From Lysinibacillus xylanilyticus (lineage in GTDB: Bacteria > Bacillota > Bacilli > Bacillales_A > Planococcaceae), in contig NZ_LFXJ01000010.1 in assembly GCF_001183605.1 (NCBI RefSeq), forward strand, positions 62,001-126,000: 64,000 nt of DNA. Direction: 5' to 3'. Shown here in pieces: positions 53,448 to 62,573 of the stretch. How positions within the stretch are numbered: the stretch's first letter is position 1; the number at the start of each line of letters is the position of its first letter. A model generated the notes under the pieces. It saw only the letters and a program-made list of their open reading frames with translations. It searched no databases and had not been told where the DNA came from. The position numbers and the translations under genes are program-made.

Positions 53448-54761
53448 TTGACACATTATGCAAAAGCTAAATTACAAGAGGAAAAAGTATTCAAGGATCC
53501 AGTGCATCGCTATGTGCATGTACGGGATCAAGTGATTTGGGATCTAGTTGGCACGAAAGAGTTTCAGCGATTACGTCGAATTCGCCAGCTCGGTACAACG
53601 TTTTTAGTATTCCATGGAGCGGAGCATAGCCGCTTTAGTCACTCGCTTGGCGTTTACGAAATTGTACGCCGCATAGTAGATGACATATTTGCAGGTCGTC
53701 CTGAATGGGATGAGGATGAACGACTGCTTGTGCTTTGTGCAGCCCTATTACACGATTTAGGGCATGGGCCATTTTCACACGCTTTTGAAAATGTCTTTGA
53801 GCTTGATCATGAATTTTATACAAGACAAATTTTGCTCGGCGACACAGAAGTAAATGCAGTATTAAGAAAAGTATCGGCTGATTTTCCGGAGAAAGTATCA
53901 CAGGTAATTGAAAAAACATATCCGAATAAGCAAGTCGTCAGTTTAATATCGAGTCAAATAGACGCTGATCGTATGGATTACTTACAGCGTGATGCTTATT
54001 TCACTGGCGTAAGCTATGGTCATTTTGATATGGAACGTATTTTAAGAGTGATGCGTCCTCGAAAAAATCAGGTCGTTATTAAGGCGACGGGCATGCATGC
54101 GGTTGAGGATTATATAATGAGCCGCTATCAAATGTACTTACAAATTTATTTCCACCCAGTATCTCGCAGCGCAGAAGTTGTTTTAAATAATATTTTAAAA
54201 CGTGCTAAACAATTAAGCTTGACTGGTTACAAATTTAAGCACGAGCCTACACACTTTTTAGCATTTTTCCGCAACTCAATTACGCTTGAGGATTATCTTG
54301 CATTAGATGAAAGTATTCTTTTTACCTATTTTCAGCTTTGGATGCAAGAGGAAGATGCTATATTAAGTGACTTAAGCCGCCGTTTTGTTAATCGAAAGCT
54401 ATTTCAATACATCGATTTAGACCCAGGTGTAGAGCTAGATAAATACCAAAAACTCCAAGAACTCTTCAGGCAAGCTGATTTAAATCCAGAATATTACCTT
54501 GTCCATGATACGACGGCAGATTTACCTTATGACTTTTACCGACCTGGAGAGGAAGAAGTGCGTGTTCCTATTTTCTTAGAAATGAAAAATGGAGAACTAC
54601 GAGAGCTATCGCGTGAATCTATTATTGTTGATTCTATTTCTGGCCGCATGAAGCGAGATCATAAAGTTTATTTCCCACTAGATTTCTTAGAAGACGACAG
54701 TACCCATCCTGTTATTAAGAAGCAAATATTAACCTTGCTTCAAGGACAGGGGAAAAATTAA
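53448..54761 (+). CDS. ywfO: HD-domain phosphohydrolase YwfO
   Basis: 437 aa. H-HD-D motif: H65 in SRFSHSLG, HD at 102-103 in LLHDLGHGPFSH, and Asp in SSQIDADRMDYL. The family contains dNTP triphosphohydrolases of the Enterococcus EF1143 type, controlled by other nucleotides. The TTG at 53448 matches the family start (KLQEEKVFKDPVHRY); an earlier ATG at 53388 adds unconserved residues. Part of the ywf synteny. Confidence 0.92.
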   Translation: MTHYAKAKLQEEKVFKDPVHRYVHVRDQVIWDLVGTKEFQRLRRIRQLGTTFLVFHGAEHSRFSHSLGVYEIVRRIVDDIFAGRPEWDEDERLLVLCAALLHDLGHGPFSHAFENVFELDHEFYTRQILLGDTEVNAVLRKVSADFPEKVSQVIEKTYPNKQVVSLISSQIDADRMDYLQRDAYFTGVSYGHFDMERILRVMRPRKNQVVIKATGMHAVEDYIMSRYQMYLQIYFHPVSRSAEVVLNNILKRAKQLSLTGYKFKHEPTHFLAFFRNSITLEDYLALDESILFTYFQLWMQEEDAILSDLSRRFVNRKLFQYIDLDPGVELDKYQKLQELFRQADLNPEYYLVHDTTADLPYDFYRPGEEEVRVPIFLEMKNGELRELSRESIIVDSISGRMKRDHKVYFPLDFLEDDSTHPVIKKQILTLLQGQGKN

Positions 54762-54836
54762 AAAAATTTTTTTTATGTATAAAAGTGTGTATATAAAATA
54801 AATAAAATGAATAGCATTCTAACATACTATTGTGAA

Positions 54837-54880
54837 AAACAGTGAAAGTACTCTAATTGAGTTATTTTCGCTGTTTTTTG
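54837..54880 (+). terminator. Terminator of ywfO
   Basis: Interrupted hairpin AACAGTGAAA ... TTTTCGCTGTT followed by a T-run. Confidence 0.7.
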
Positions 54881-55258
54881 TCGTTGTATAAAGATGAAAA
54901 AAGTGGAAAATATATAAAATGTTTCAGAAACTTATGAATAGAAAGTCCGTGATTGTTTAGAAAATGTTTAGTATTATTTCATATAATGAGTCGAAAACCC
55001 TAATGTGAGTGAGACCTGTTATTAAAGCTGTCATAAAAGAACTATGGATATATTCGGATTGTACATAGCGCACATATAAGTCCTTATGAATACCTATTCG
55101 TGATTACTTATTTGAATATATTCATTTAGACGACAAATGAATAGAAGGAAAGAGGGACCAACCTATGTTTGTGGCATACCTTTACAACATGCAAAAGGGT
55201 GCAACGTCGTCAGCAAACATCAACAGGTATCTCTCTGAACTTAGAAAAGGAGAGAAAT
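54881..55258 (+). promoter_or_regulatory. Long leader/promoter region of the adhesin gene
   Basis: About 380 AT-rich bases. A perfect 8-bp inverted repeat ATTCATTT/AAATGAAT lies at 55120-55127 and 55135-55142, and a wider hairpin ATACCT/AGGTAT at 55176-55181 and 55225-55230 lies just before the AAGGAG site (55247-55252). I could not match the leader to a known riboswitch. Probably the site of tight control of this large surface protein. Confidence 0.45.
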
Positions 55259-58200
55259 ATGAAAAAGTTAAAAAGATTAAACATAGCAATAATCTTAATG
55301 CTACTCGTATTCCAAACAGTACTATCACCGATTTCAGTGTTTGCTGATGACGTTTCTTCAATACCGTCAGAGTTAAAGCAACAAGCGGATAATGAAAAAG
55401 AAATTGACATTGATGGAGAAGAAATTAGTGATAATGATAGTGTTATAACTGAAGAGGAAAGCACAAGTCAAACTTCTGAGAGTGATATAAAAGAGGATAT
55501 AGGAGAAGCTGAAGAAGGGGATAATGAAGCTGAAGAAACAACAAATAACCCTGCGGAAATAGTACCGGAACCATTAACTGCTCAACAAATTCCAGCTAAA
55601 TTAACATCATTTGAGATGAAAATTGGTGGAGAAACAGTTAGGGATGGTAGTTTTGATACAGAGTTACCCCAAGATACACTAGCTAACTTCACTGTTAAAT
55701 TTTCTGTTCCTTTGCAAAATGATCAAGAAGAAGCGTGGGGCGACGGTAGTTGGTTTGAATTCCAATTACCAAAATCATTAATTGACTTTGATGAAGCATT
55801 TAAAGGTAGTAAATCAGAAAACGGTATCACATATACTTATACAACTACAGGTAATAAAGTACGTGTAGAGTTAAATGGTATGGAACCAGGATCAGGAAGC
55901 TCTCAACCAGCAGAGTTGATAATTTCCTTCAATTCAGGATTTAATAATCTTTCTGATGAGCGAGAACAGGAGCTTGAAATACCATCAATAACAGGTGGTA
56001 GTGAAACAATTAAAGCTGAATTTACTTTCTTACCTTCAACTAGCAAAAAAGAAGTAAGTAAGTCAGCAGTAGGTACTCCTACACCAACAGCAAGTGGTAA
56101 CCACGAAATGGAATGGCAAGTTTGGGTTAACGAAGCTGGTAAAACGTTAAGTAATCCAACTTTAAAGGATATAGCAACTTCGTCAGCAGGATCACCATCA
56201 CATGAAATTGTGGATAATTCTGTTAATGTCTATCAATATGAAGTTGGTTTAAGTGGTGTAAAAAATAAAAATGGTGATGGAGATCATGTTCTTACAGATG
56301 GTAACTGGGGAGATATCAATAGTACGCTAACTGGCAAATACGCATATAAAATTACATATAAAACGGCAGTATCGTTAGATGATAATAAGCGTGATGGTGC
56401 AGTTAACTTCAATAACCAAGTTGAATTTATTAACGATGGTCAATCAAATGAAACTTCTAAAGCTACTCATACAATTACGTATGGTAAAGCGTTAGATAAA
56501 AAACTAGTAAGCAATACAAACTATCAAACGAAGTGGCGTATTGATTACAATCATAACTTGTTAAATATCAGTCAAGCTAAGTTAACTGATACAATTACGG
56601 GTCCTCACGAGATTGATGCTTCAAGTATTAAAGTATATAAAATGAATGACGCAACTGGAAATGTAGTTAATCAAGTGTCGCAAGGTGAAGAGATTACAAA
56701 AGGCTTTGAGATTAGCCCTAATACTGGAAATGTTAAAACCTTCACACTAACATTTGATAGTGCTATTTCAGATGCATATACAATTGTTTATGATGCGAAT
56801 TACAATAAACAAGATTTCTATGAAACAGTAACAGGTCCATTTAATAACAGTGTGACAAGCGATTCAGGTAAAACTGAGAATGAGACGTATCAACTAGTTG
56901 AGAACTTACTAAATAAATCACATAAAGTTGATTTTGATAACAAAGTCATTACATGGACGATTAATATTAAATCTGACAATCCAAATAAACCGATTAACAA
57001 CCTAACATTAACTGATACGTTTACAGCAGATTCAGCAGATGGTGCACATGAGTTAATAGCCAACTCTGTAAAACTTAACGGCAAAAATGCAACTTATACC
57101 CTTATTGATGGAGATAAGAAAAAAGGCTTTACAATCAAAGATATTAACGTTGATCCAGGACAAACAGCAACTATAATTTATCAAACAAGCTTTGCAATTG
57201 ATGATAACGGTGTAGTACAAAATCAAGGTTATGGTAATACAGCTGCTACACACTGGATAAGTGGAGGTAAAACATACGATAAAACTGTTACAGATAAGTA
57301 TGTTCCAGATACAACTACAGTTAACAACGGTAGTAAATCAGGTAAGTTCGATTACGTAACACAGGAATTAACATGGGATGTAAAAGTTAATATTAATAAA
57401 AAAAATATTAATGGGGCCGTACTAGTTGATACAGTTGGAGATGGACATAAGTATGTACCAGAAACGATTGAAGTACTACCTTTAACTAATTTAGGCGGTA
57501 GTGATACAGGTGGGACAATTGGAACAACACCAATTTCTTCAGATTATTATGTTGTTAGTGACGAATCTGATAAAGGCTTTACCTTAACATTCATCGATTC
57601 TTTACCAGAAGAAATAAACAATCAAGCATACGTTGTTCGTTATAAAACAATGGATGATGATAAAATTCTTGGTGTCGGTTCAGGTAATGCAAGTGAAAAA
57701 GGAAATGTTTATACGAATGGTGCCACATTTAAAACAAAAGGTACTAAAGAGTTTACACTTGATTCAACTCCAGTAACAATTGATGAAAATGTAGCGAATA
57801 ATTTAATTACGAAAAATACACCAACTCAAAATGCGGCTAAAGAATTAATTACTTGGACGTTAGATGTAAATAAATCTCATTCTGATTTAGGTAAAGATGT
57901 AACATTAACAGACTTACCAGGTAACAACTTAATGTTATTAGAGGATAGCATTAAAATAGCACCATATACGGTAACACCAACAGGTATTAAGAATGGAGAT
58001 TGGCAAACACCTGCGCAATTAGGATTGTCTGTAACGTTTGATAAAGTAGGTGGCTTTAGCATCGTATTCCCTGACCTAATCAAAAAGGGCTATCGAGTAA
58101 AGTACGAAACAGTAGGCTTTGGTAAGATTAATGATTCTTTGGTAAACACAGCAACATTGAATTATACTGGTCAAACAATGGCTAACCAACAAACTGAAGA

Positions 58201-60436
58201 CGAGTTTAATGGTAAATTTAGCTTTAGTAGCTCTGAATCTAGCTTTACTTCAACACGAGGTAGCGCAAAATTTAAAAAAGTTGGTATCGATACAGCTACA
58301 GGTCAAATCAAAGAAAATCTAGCTGGTGTTACATTCCAACTTATTAAAAGGACAGCAACACCGAATGAATATATCATTAAAACGGCTACGACAGATGCAA
58401 ATGGTGAATTTACATTTGATAATGTACCGTACAACGATTATCTCATTCGTGAAGTGGCAGCACCAACTGGCTATGATAAAATGAAAGATTATCCATTCAA
58501 GTTAAATGGAGATACTACACTAGATAGTAAACCAGATTTAGTAACGCAACTTGTAAATACAACAACAGTAATAGGTAGAGCTTGTACACAATTTGAAATT
58601 ACTATCAATGATATTGATGGTGAGTCCATTACAACAGGCACAGTTACTTTAATAGATAAAAACGGTGTAGAAACAGCACCATACAAAGTAACGAATGGGA
58701 AAGTTAAATTACCTAAAAATTTCACAGCCGGTGAATACACAGTAATTCATTCAGTTGAAGGTAATCTAGGCAAAGTTACCGTGAAATACGGTGTTGTATG
58801 TAAAGACACAATTCAACCAGCACCTAAGTGTGATAACTTCACAATCGTGGTTGAAGATACAGAAGGTATCCGTACAAATATTAAAGATTTAACACTGAAA
58901 TCTGGCACTACAGAAGTAAAGGCATCACCTGATGCGTCAGGTAAGTTTATTTTTGAATCAAACAAAAATAATCCTACTAATGGCGTGAAGCCAGGTGAGT
59001 ATATGGTGTACGAAGGTAAACAATTCTTAGGAACAGTAAATTTAACGTATACAAAAGACTGTGGGCATGAATTTATCGTTAAACAATTACCAAAATGCGA
59101 AGAGTTTGAATTAACTGTAAAAGATGTGGATGGTAATAAAATTACTGATAGCACTACAACAATCGTTGTTAAAGATGTTAACGGAAAAGAAATTATTAAC
59201 ACAACAACTACGACAGGCGTTATTAAATTAACTAATTTAGAACCAGATACTTACACAGTTGAAGTAAATAGTGAAAAAATTGGTACTTTCCAAACCAATA
59301 GCGAATGTGAAGCAACTGTTCAACCAGCACCAAAATGTGACCTATTTACACTAACAGTGAAGGATGAAAATGGTAATCCACGCCCTAATGTTAGCAATAT
59401 CACAATCAAAGATAAAACAACAGGAGCAATTATTGCTACAAACAAAACGACAAATGAATTAGGTCAAATTACTATAAACCCTAAAGAAATTCCTTCAGGT
59501 GACTATAGTGTGTATCAAGGTGATCTATTCATTGGTAAAATAACTGTTAAATATTCAGAACGTTGTAATGCAGAAATATCAGCAGCACCTGCTTGTCCTT
59601 CATTTACATTAACAGTTCTAACTCAGTTTGGAACTCCTAATGCGAATGCAAAGATAACAATAAAAGATGCTAAAGGCAATAGCGTTAAAGGTGCAGACGA
59701 TAATGAAGTTCTCACAACTAGTATTGCAGGAACGGTTGTATTACCAAATGAAGCTATTAAACAAGGTACGTACAATGTATATGAGGGAAGTAGTTTAATT
59801 GGCTCATTTACTGTAAAAGATACATGTTCTGCAACCGTGCAACCTTCAACAGGTGGCGGCGGCGGGAAGCCTGACCCAGAAAAACCGGTTGATCCTGAAA
59901 AGCCAAAACCAGAACCGGAAAAACCGGTTGATCCAAACAAACCAAAACCAGAGCCGGAAAAACCGGTTAAGCCAAAGCCAGAGAAGCCGGTTGATCCAAA
60001 CAAACCAAATCCAGATCCAGAAAAACCGGTTAATCCAAATAAACCAAATCCAGGTAACCCAACAACAGATACGAAAAATCCAACAAGCCCTGGAAAACCT
60101 GAAACAACTAAACCATCTGTAGAAGAAGTCATTGATCAAGGGAAAGAATTAAAGCCATACAATCCTTCTACAGCAGATAAAGACACATTAGATGCACATA
60201 AGGATCTCCTCGATAAATACAACAAGTTATCTAAAGAGGAACAGGCAGAAGTAGACAAATATCTTGATATTGATAAAATCAAAGCAGATGCTAAAGAAAT
60301 GGAAGCACAGTTAAACGCGCAAGGCAAACTACCACAAACAAATGGAGCAAACCAAACAGCTCTTACACTAATTGGTGTAGCTCTTGTTCTAGGTGCATTA
60401 TTCTTATTGCGTCGCCGCAATGAAGAAGTGAAATAA
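55259..60436 (+). CDS. Large cell-wall-anchored adhesin with Cys-bracketed repeats
   Basis: 1725 aa. Signal peptide (1-29, ending SPISVFA), an acidic linker (30-110), then several Cna/collagen-adhesin-like beta domains of 120-140 residues with LTDT ... SIKVY ... FTLTF ... Y-I-Y patterns (to about 1000), one SpaA/CnaB-type domain (about 1001-1100, GSAKFKKVG to DYLIREVAAPTGY), five repeats each bounded by two cysteines (C1109 to C1523), a Pro-rich stalk of KPEPEKPVDPNKP units (about 1531-1620), a helical segment, the sorting signal LPQTNG (1691-1696), a hydrophobic helix and RRRNEEVK. A sortase gene faces it across the terminator. The ATG at 55259 has AAGGAG. Likely role: attachment to a host or surface. 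Confidence 0.92.
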   Translation: MKKLKRLNIAIILMLLVFQTVLSPISVFADDVSSIPSELKQQADNEKEIDIDGEEISDNDSVITEEESTSQTSESDIKEDIGEAEEGDNEAEETTNNPAEIVPEPLTAQQIPAKLTSFEMKIGGETVRDGSFDTELPQDTLANFTVKFSVPLQNDQEEAWGDGSWFEFQLPKSLIDFDEAFKGSKSENGITYTYTTTGNKVRVELNGMEPGSGSSQPAELIISFNSGFNNLSDEREQELEIPSITGGSETIKAEFTFLPSTSKKEVSKSAVGTPTPTASGNHEMEWQVWVNEAGKTLSNPTLKDIATSSAGSPSHEIVDNSVNVYQYEVGLSGVKNKNGDGDHVLTDGNWGDINSTLTGKYAYKITYKTAVSLDDNKRDGAVNFNNQVEFINDGQSNETSKATHTITYGKALDKKLVSNTNYQTKWRIDYNHNLLNISQAKLTDTITGPHEIDASSIKVYKMNDATGNVVNQVSQGEEITKGFEISPNTGNVKTFTLTFDSAISDAYTIVYDANYNKQDFYETVTGPFNNSVTSDSGKTENETYQLVENLLNKSHKVDFDNKVITWTINIKSDNPNKPINNLTLTDTFTADSADGAHELIANSVKLNGKNATYTLIDGDKKKGFTIKDINVDPGQTATIIYQTSFAIDDNGVVQNQGYGNTAATHWISGGKTYDKTVTDKYVPDTTTVNNGSKSGKFDYVTQELTWDVKVNINKKNINGAVLVDTVGDGHKYVPETIEVLPLTNLGGSDTGGTIGTTPISSDYYVVSDESDKGFTLTFIDSLPEEINNQAYVVRYKTMDDDKILGVGSGNASEKGNVYTNGATFKTKGTKEFTLDSTPVTIDENVANNLITKNTPTQNAAKELITWTLDVNKSHSDLGKDVTLTDLPGNNLMLLEDSIKIAPYTVTPTGIKNGDWQTPAQLGLSVTFDKVGGFSIVFPDLIKKGYRVKYETVGFGKINDSLVNTATLNYTGQTMANQQTEDEFNGKFSFSSSESSFTSTRGSAKFKKVGIDTATGQIKENLAGVTFQLIKRTATPNEYIIKTATTDANGEFTFDNVPYNDYLIREVAAPTGYDKMKDYPFKLNGDTTLDSKPDLVTQLVNTTTVIGRACTQFEITINDIDGESITTGTVTLIDKNGVETAPYKVTNGKVKLPKNFTAGEYTVIHSVEGNLGKVTVKYGVVCKDTIQPAPKCDNFTIVVEDTEGIRTNIKDLTLKSGTTEVKASPDASGKFIFESNKNNPTNGVKPGEYMVYEGKQFLGTVNLTYTKDCGHEFIVKQLPKCEEFELTVKDVDGNKITDSTTTIVVKDVNGKEIINTTTTTGVIKLTNLEPDTYTVEVNSEKIGTFQTNSECEATVQPAPKCDLFTLTVKDENGNPRPNVSNITIKDKTTGAIIATNKTTNELGQITINPKEIPSGDYSVYQGDLFIGKITVKYSERCNAEISAAPACPSFTLTVLTQFGTPNANAKITIKDAKGNSVKGADDNEVLTTSIAGTVVLPNEAIKQGTYNVYEGSSLIGSFTVKDTCSATVQPSTGGGGGKPDPEKPVDPEKPKPEPEKPVDPNKPKPEPEKPVKPKPEKPVDPNKPNPDPEKPVNPNKPNPGNPTTDTKNPTSPGKPETTKPSVEEVIDQGKELKPYNPSTADKDTLDAHKDLLDKYNKLSKEEQAEVDKYLDIDKIKADAKEMEAQLNAQGKLPQTNGANQTALTLIGVALVLGALFLLRRRNEEVK
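58583..59827 (+). repeat. Five Cys-bracketed ~85-aa modules within the adhesin
   Basis: Cysteines at residues 1109/1181, 1191/1268, 1280/1350, 1360/1436 and 1446/1523. Each module starts C-x-x-F-x-(L/I)-x-V, has a GxY-V-x-(Y/S) segment near the end, and closes with a Cys followed by a PAPKC-like linker of 10-12 residues into the next. These are the only regularly spaced cysteines in the protein. Confidence 0.88.
59862..60060 (+). repeat. Pro-rich stalk repeats of the adhesin
   Basis: Tandem 24-36-bp units encoding (K)P-E-P-E-K-P-V-D-P-N-K-P variants, a typical wall-spanning region before a sorting signal. Confidence 0.88.
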
Positions 60437-60445
60437 TTTTCAATA

Positions 60446-60484
60446 AGAAAGCCCCAAGATTATTAAATCTTGGGGCTTTTCTAT
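60446..60484. terminator. Bidirectional terminator between adhesin and sortase
   Basis: Perfect stem 60448-60460 with 60467-60479, A/T runs on both sides; it ends at the sortase stop. Confidence 0.9.
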
Positions 60485-60485
60485 A

Positions 60486-61154
60486 CTAAAAGGTTTCTGA
60501 TAGTTTTGCGGGTGCTTGATCGAATGGATATTGCTCGACAAATTCTGCTTGAACGGCAAGTCGTTTCGTACCCTCCTCAGCGCATGTCACAAGGGTTAAA
60601 ACAGTTTTAGCAGGGATGTCATCAATAACGTAAACATCCGTTGCAGCGATGATTTCCTTGGTCGTTATTTTGTACTCATAAATATTCGTTAAATCCGTTA
60701 AATATATCGTATCTCCAATGCTCGCCTTGTATAAGGGGCCAAATAAAATATCTTTTTCCTCAAAGTAATGGCCTGCTAATGCGTAGTTTCCTTGTCCAAG
60801 TTTTTGATTAGGCTTCATCGTGCCTGCTCCAACGGCAAGAGAGGCATTACCGACCCCTTTGACGATAGGAAGTTTCATACCAACACTAGGGACTGCGATA
60901 CTACCAATGACAAGCATTTTATTTGCGGTTGTTTGAGCTTTTAAAACTTCCGCAATGGATAGTGATTGCACTGCTTCAAATTCAAAATCGGCATCCGCAT
61001 TATTGTTTTTTTCAATATCTTCTACACTGTAATCAGTGGTATTTAATTGTTTACTCAAATGAGCGATGATTTCATTTTGAATGGGATTAATAAAAATAAG
61101 TATGAGGCCGACGATGAGCATACAAATGAGTAGTGATAGTTTAAATTTATTCAT
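60486..61154 (-). CDS. Class A sortase
   Basis: 222 aa. N-terminal membrane anchor (about 6-24), a linker, and the sortase barrel with H129 (ALAGHYF), C191 (TLVTC) and R198 (TKRLAVQAE). VIGSIAVPSVGMKLPIVKG is the class A start of the barrel. It should link LPxT proteins to peptidoglycan; its obvious client is the convergent adhesin with LPQTN. Start at 61154 chosen, downstream of AGGATGTGAT. Confidence 0.92.
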   Translation of the reverse strand: MNKFKLSLLICMLIVGLILIFINPIQNEIIAHLSKQLNTTDYSVEDIEKNNNADADFEFEAVQSLSIAEVLKAQTTANKMLVIGSIAVPSVGMKLPIVKGVGNASLAVGAGTMKPNQKLGQGNYALAGHYFEEKDILFGPLYKASIGDTIYLTDLTNIYEYKITTKEIIAATDVYVIDDIPAKTVLTLVTCAEEGTKRLAVQAEFVEQYPFDQAPAKLSETF

Positions 61155-61191
61155 TTCATAGATCACATCCTAGTATTGAAATTACGAGTTG

Positions 61192-61290
61192 CTGGGAGAA
61201 GGCCATGATCCGCCGCTAGAACCGAAGAAATTGCCGGAAGAAGGCTATATTCAGCCGCTAAAACCGAAAATGCTGATAACAAGGCAATTA
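61192..61290. repeat. 42-bp (2 x 21) tandem repeat upstream of the sortase
   Basis: GCCGCTAGAACCG and GCCGCTAAAACCG lie exactly 42 bases apart, with AAGAAGGC-type similarity at half distance. Lies 3' of the tautomerase gene and 5' of the sortase gene. Confidence 0.6.
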
Positions 61291-61332
61291 CAGCATTCTA
61301 AACGTTGCAAAGCACTAGAAGGCTACCATACG

Positions 61333-61366
61333 TTAAAAATGGGTAGAGCTTTTTATGCTCTACCCG
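61333..61366 (-). terminator. Terminator of the tautomerase gene
   Basis: Minus-strand stem 61365-61357 with 61349-61341 followed by a run of U. Confidence 0.85.
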
Positions 61367-61375
61367 TTCTAATCT

Positions 61376-61561
61376 TTATTTATCGCTAAAACGCACACCA
61401 GCAACCCCGATATGGGTTTTTGGCATTTCTTCGATGAAGACTGTTACATTTTCGGGTGGCGCATTAACTGTACGAGAAACGGCTTCTGTTACTTCTTTTA
61501 CTAGTGCACGTTTTTGTTCCTCTGTACGACCTTCAAGCATTTTCACTGTTACGTATGGCAT
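61376..61561 (-). CDS. ywhB: 4-oxalocrotonate tautomerase family protein
   Basis: 61 aa, the normal size. After Met removal the N-terminal Pro is the catalytic base (MPYVTVKMLEGRTEEQKRAL start). The small tautomerase family shifts keto-enol forms of 2-oxo acids; the physiological substrate of the Bacillus member (YwhB) is unknown. Synteny with ywhD supports the name. Confidence 0.92.
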   Translation of the reverse strand: MPYVTVKMLEGRTEEQKRALVKEVTEAVSRTVNAPPENVTVFIEEMPKTHIGVAGVRFSDK

Positions 61562-61711
61562 AATATTGCCTCCTTTATTGAATAATGTTGTATAGTTAGT
61601 TTAAGAAAGTATATACTTCTTTTTGCGCAATGCAAGTGTCGTGTTCATTGCGGCGCTAATGCGCTTAACTATGCTTTACTTTTATAATAGCAGAACGGAG
61701 GTAGTTAAAGT

Positions 61712-62230
61712 ATGGCAAATGAAGAAAAAGCAAAACAAAAAATGGGCTTTACTATTATTAAAAATGACCCAACAGACGGACATAAGGGATTTGGTATCGG
61801 TTCGCTTTCGCTTGAAAACGTATCGCCAGTCATTATCGATATAGAAGAGGGGACGGCATCAGTTGAAATTGGTGCTATGCATGCTCGCAGTGATGTGGAA
61901 CGAGGTATTAAATTTACGACAGATCGTGCTGATTCAGAAGGTGGAAAACCGTATTGGTTGGTATGGGTGACAATAGACCATAAAGCGGATGGACCTTACT
62001 ATGCAGGTGTAACTGCGTGTGAAATGGTAGTCAATCGAGAAAAACGCCGTGGCTATAAAGTTTTAGCTGATCATGTGAATAAAATGGATAAATCTATGAA
62101 GCGTCATATTATTGTAGAGCATATGGATGCACCATCTAAAAAGGTGTTAGCTTCTTTCTTAGAAGAGCTTAATCCGGACTTGTGGGTACGTAGTGAGGAG
62201 CAGTTGCGTCAAGATTTATTTATTAAATAG
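61712..62230 (+). CDS. ywhD: YwhD family protein
   Basis: 172 aa. GFTIIKNDPTDGHKGFGIGS, GAMHARSDVERGIKF and RHIIVEHMDAPSKKVL match YwhD of Bacillus subtilis. Bacilli-specific, no known function. Start with CGGAGGTAG. Confidence 0.9.
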   Translation: MANEEKAKQKMGFTIIKNDPTDGHKGFGIGSLSLENVSPVIIDIEEGTASVEIGAMHARSDVERGIKFTTDRADSEGGKPYWLVWVTIDHKADGPYYAGVTACEMVVNREKRRGYKVLADHVNKMDKSMKRHIIVEHMDAPSKKVLASFLEELNPDLWVRSEEQLRQDLFIK

Positions 62231-62573
62231 ACCTACAATGATTGAACAATCTGTGACATTTTGCAGTCGTTTCCGATATTAGGTTGAAAGTGGGTTTGAA
62301 ACAAAGTAAACTTGATACAGAGCTTACATTTTAGTAAGCTAGGACGCTTGGTTCTGCGAATGTGATGAGCGCTATGCGGCATTTGAACAACCCAAGCCAA
62401 ATGCCCCATGATGCTCATCTACTTCGCGAACCATAAATAAGAAAGGCTTTCTGTTCCCACGGACACAGCTCCGGGGAAGAGAAAGCTTTTCTTTATATAT
62501 ATATGTCTGTTACTTTGTCGAGAGCCTTCGTAAGTTAAAACGTTTATAGCTGATAAAGGTTCCGCATGATTAG
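62231..62573. other. Gap between ywhD and pbpG with a long hairpin
   Basis: Holds a long interrupted hairpin at about 62430-62497 (AAGAAAGGCTTTCTGTTCCC paired with GGGGAAGAGAAAGC), a terminator candidate for either gene. Bases 62350-62430 have a frame ending NNPSQMPHDAHLLREP; I cannot identify it and do not call it a gene. Confidence 0.45.

Noticed and set aside
55143-55258. c-di-GMP or other riboswitch in the adhesin leader
   Set aside because: A hairpin exists, but the conserved core of known classes is not there.
59623-60132. 169-residue minus-strand frame rich in GSGFGLFGSTGFSG
   Set aside because: Antisense of the Pro-rich stalk of the adhesin; open only because of the repeat composition.
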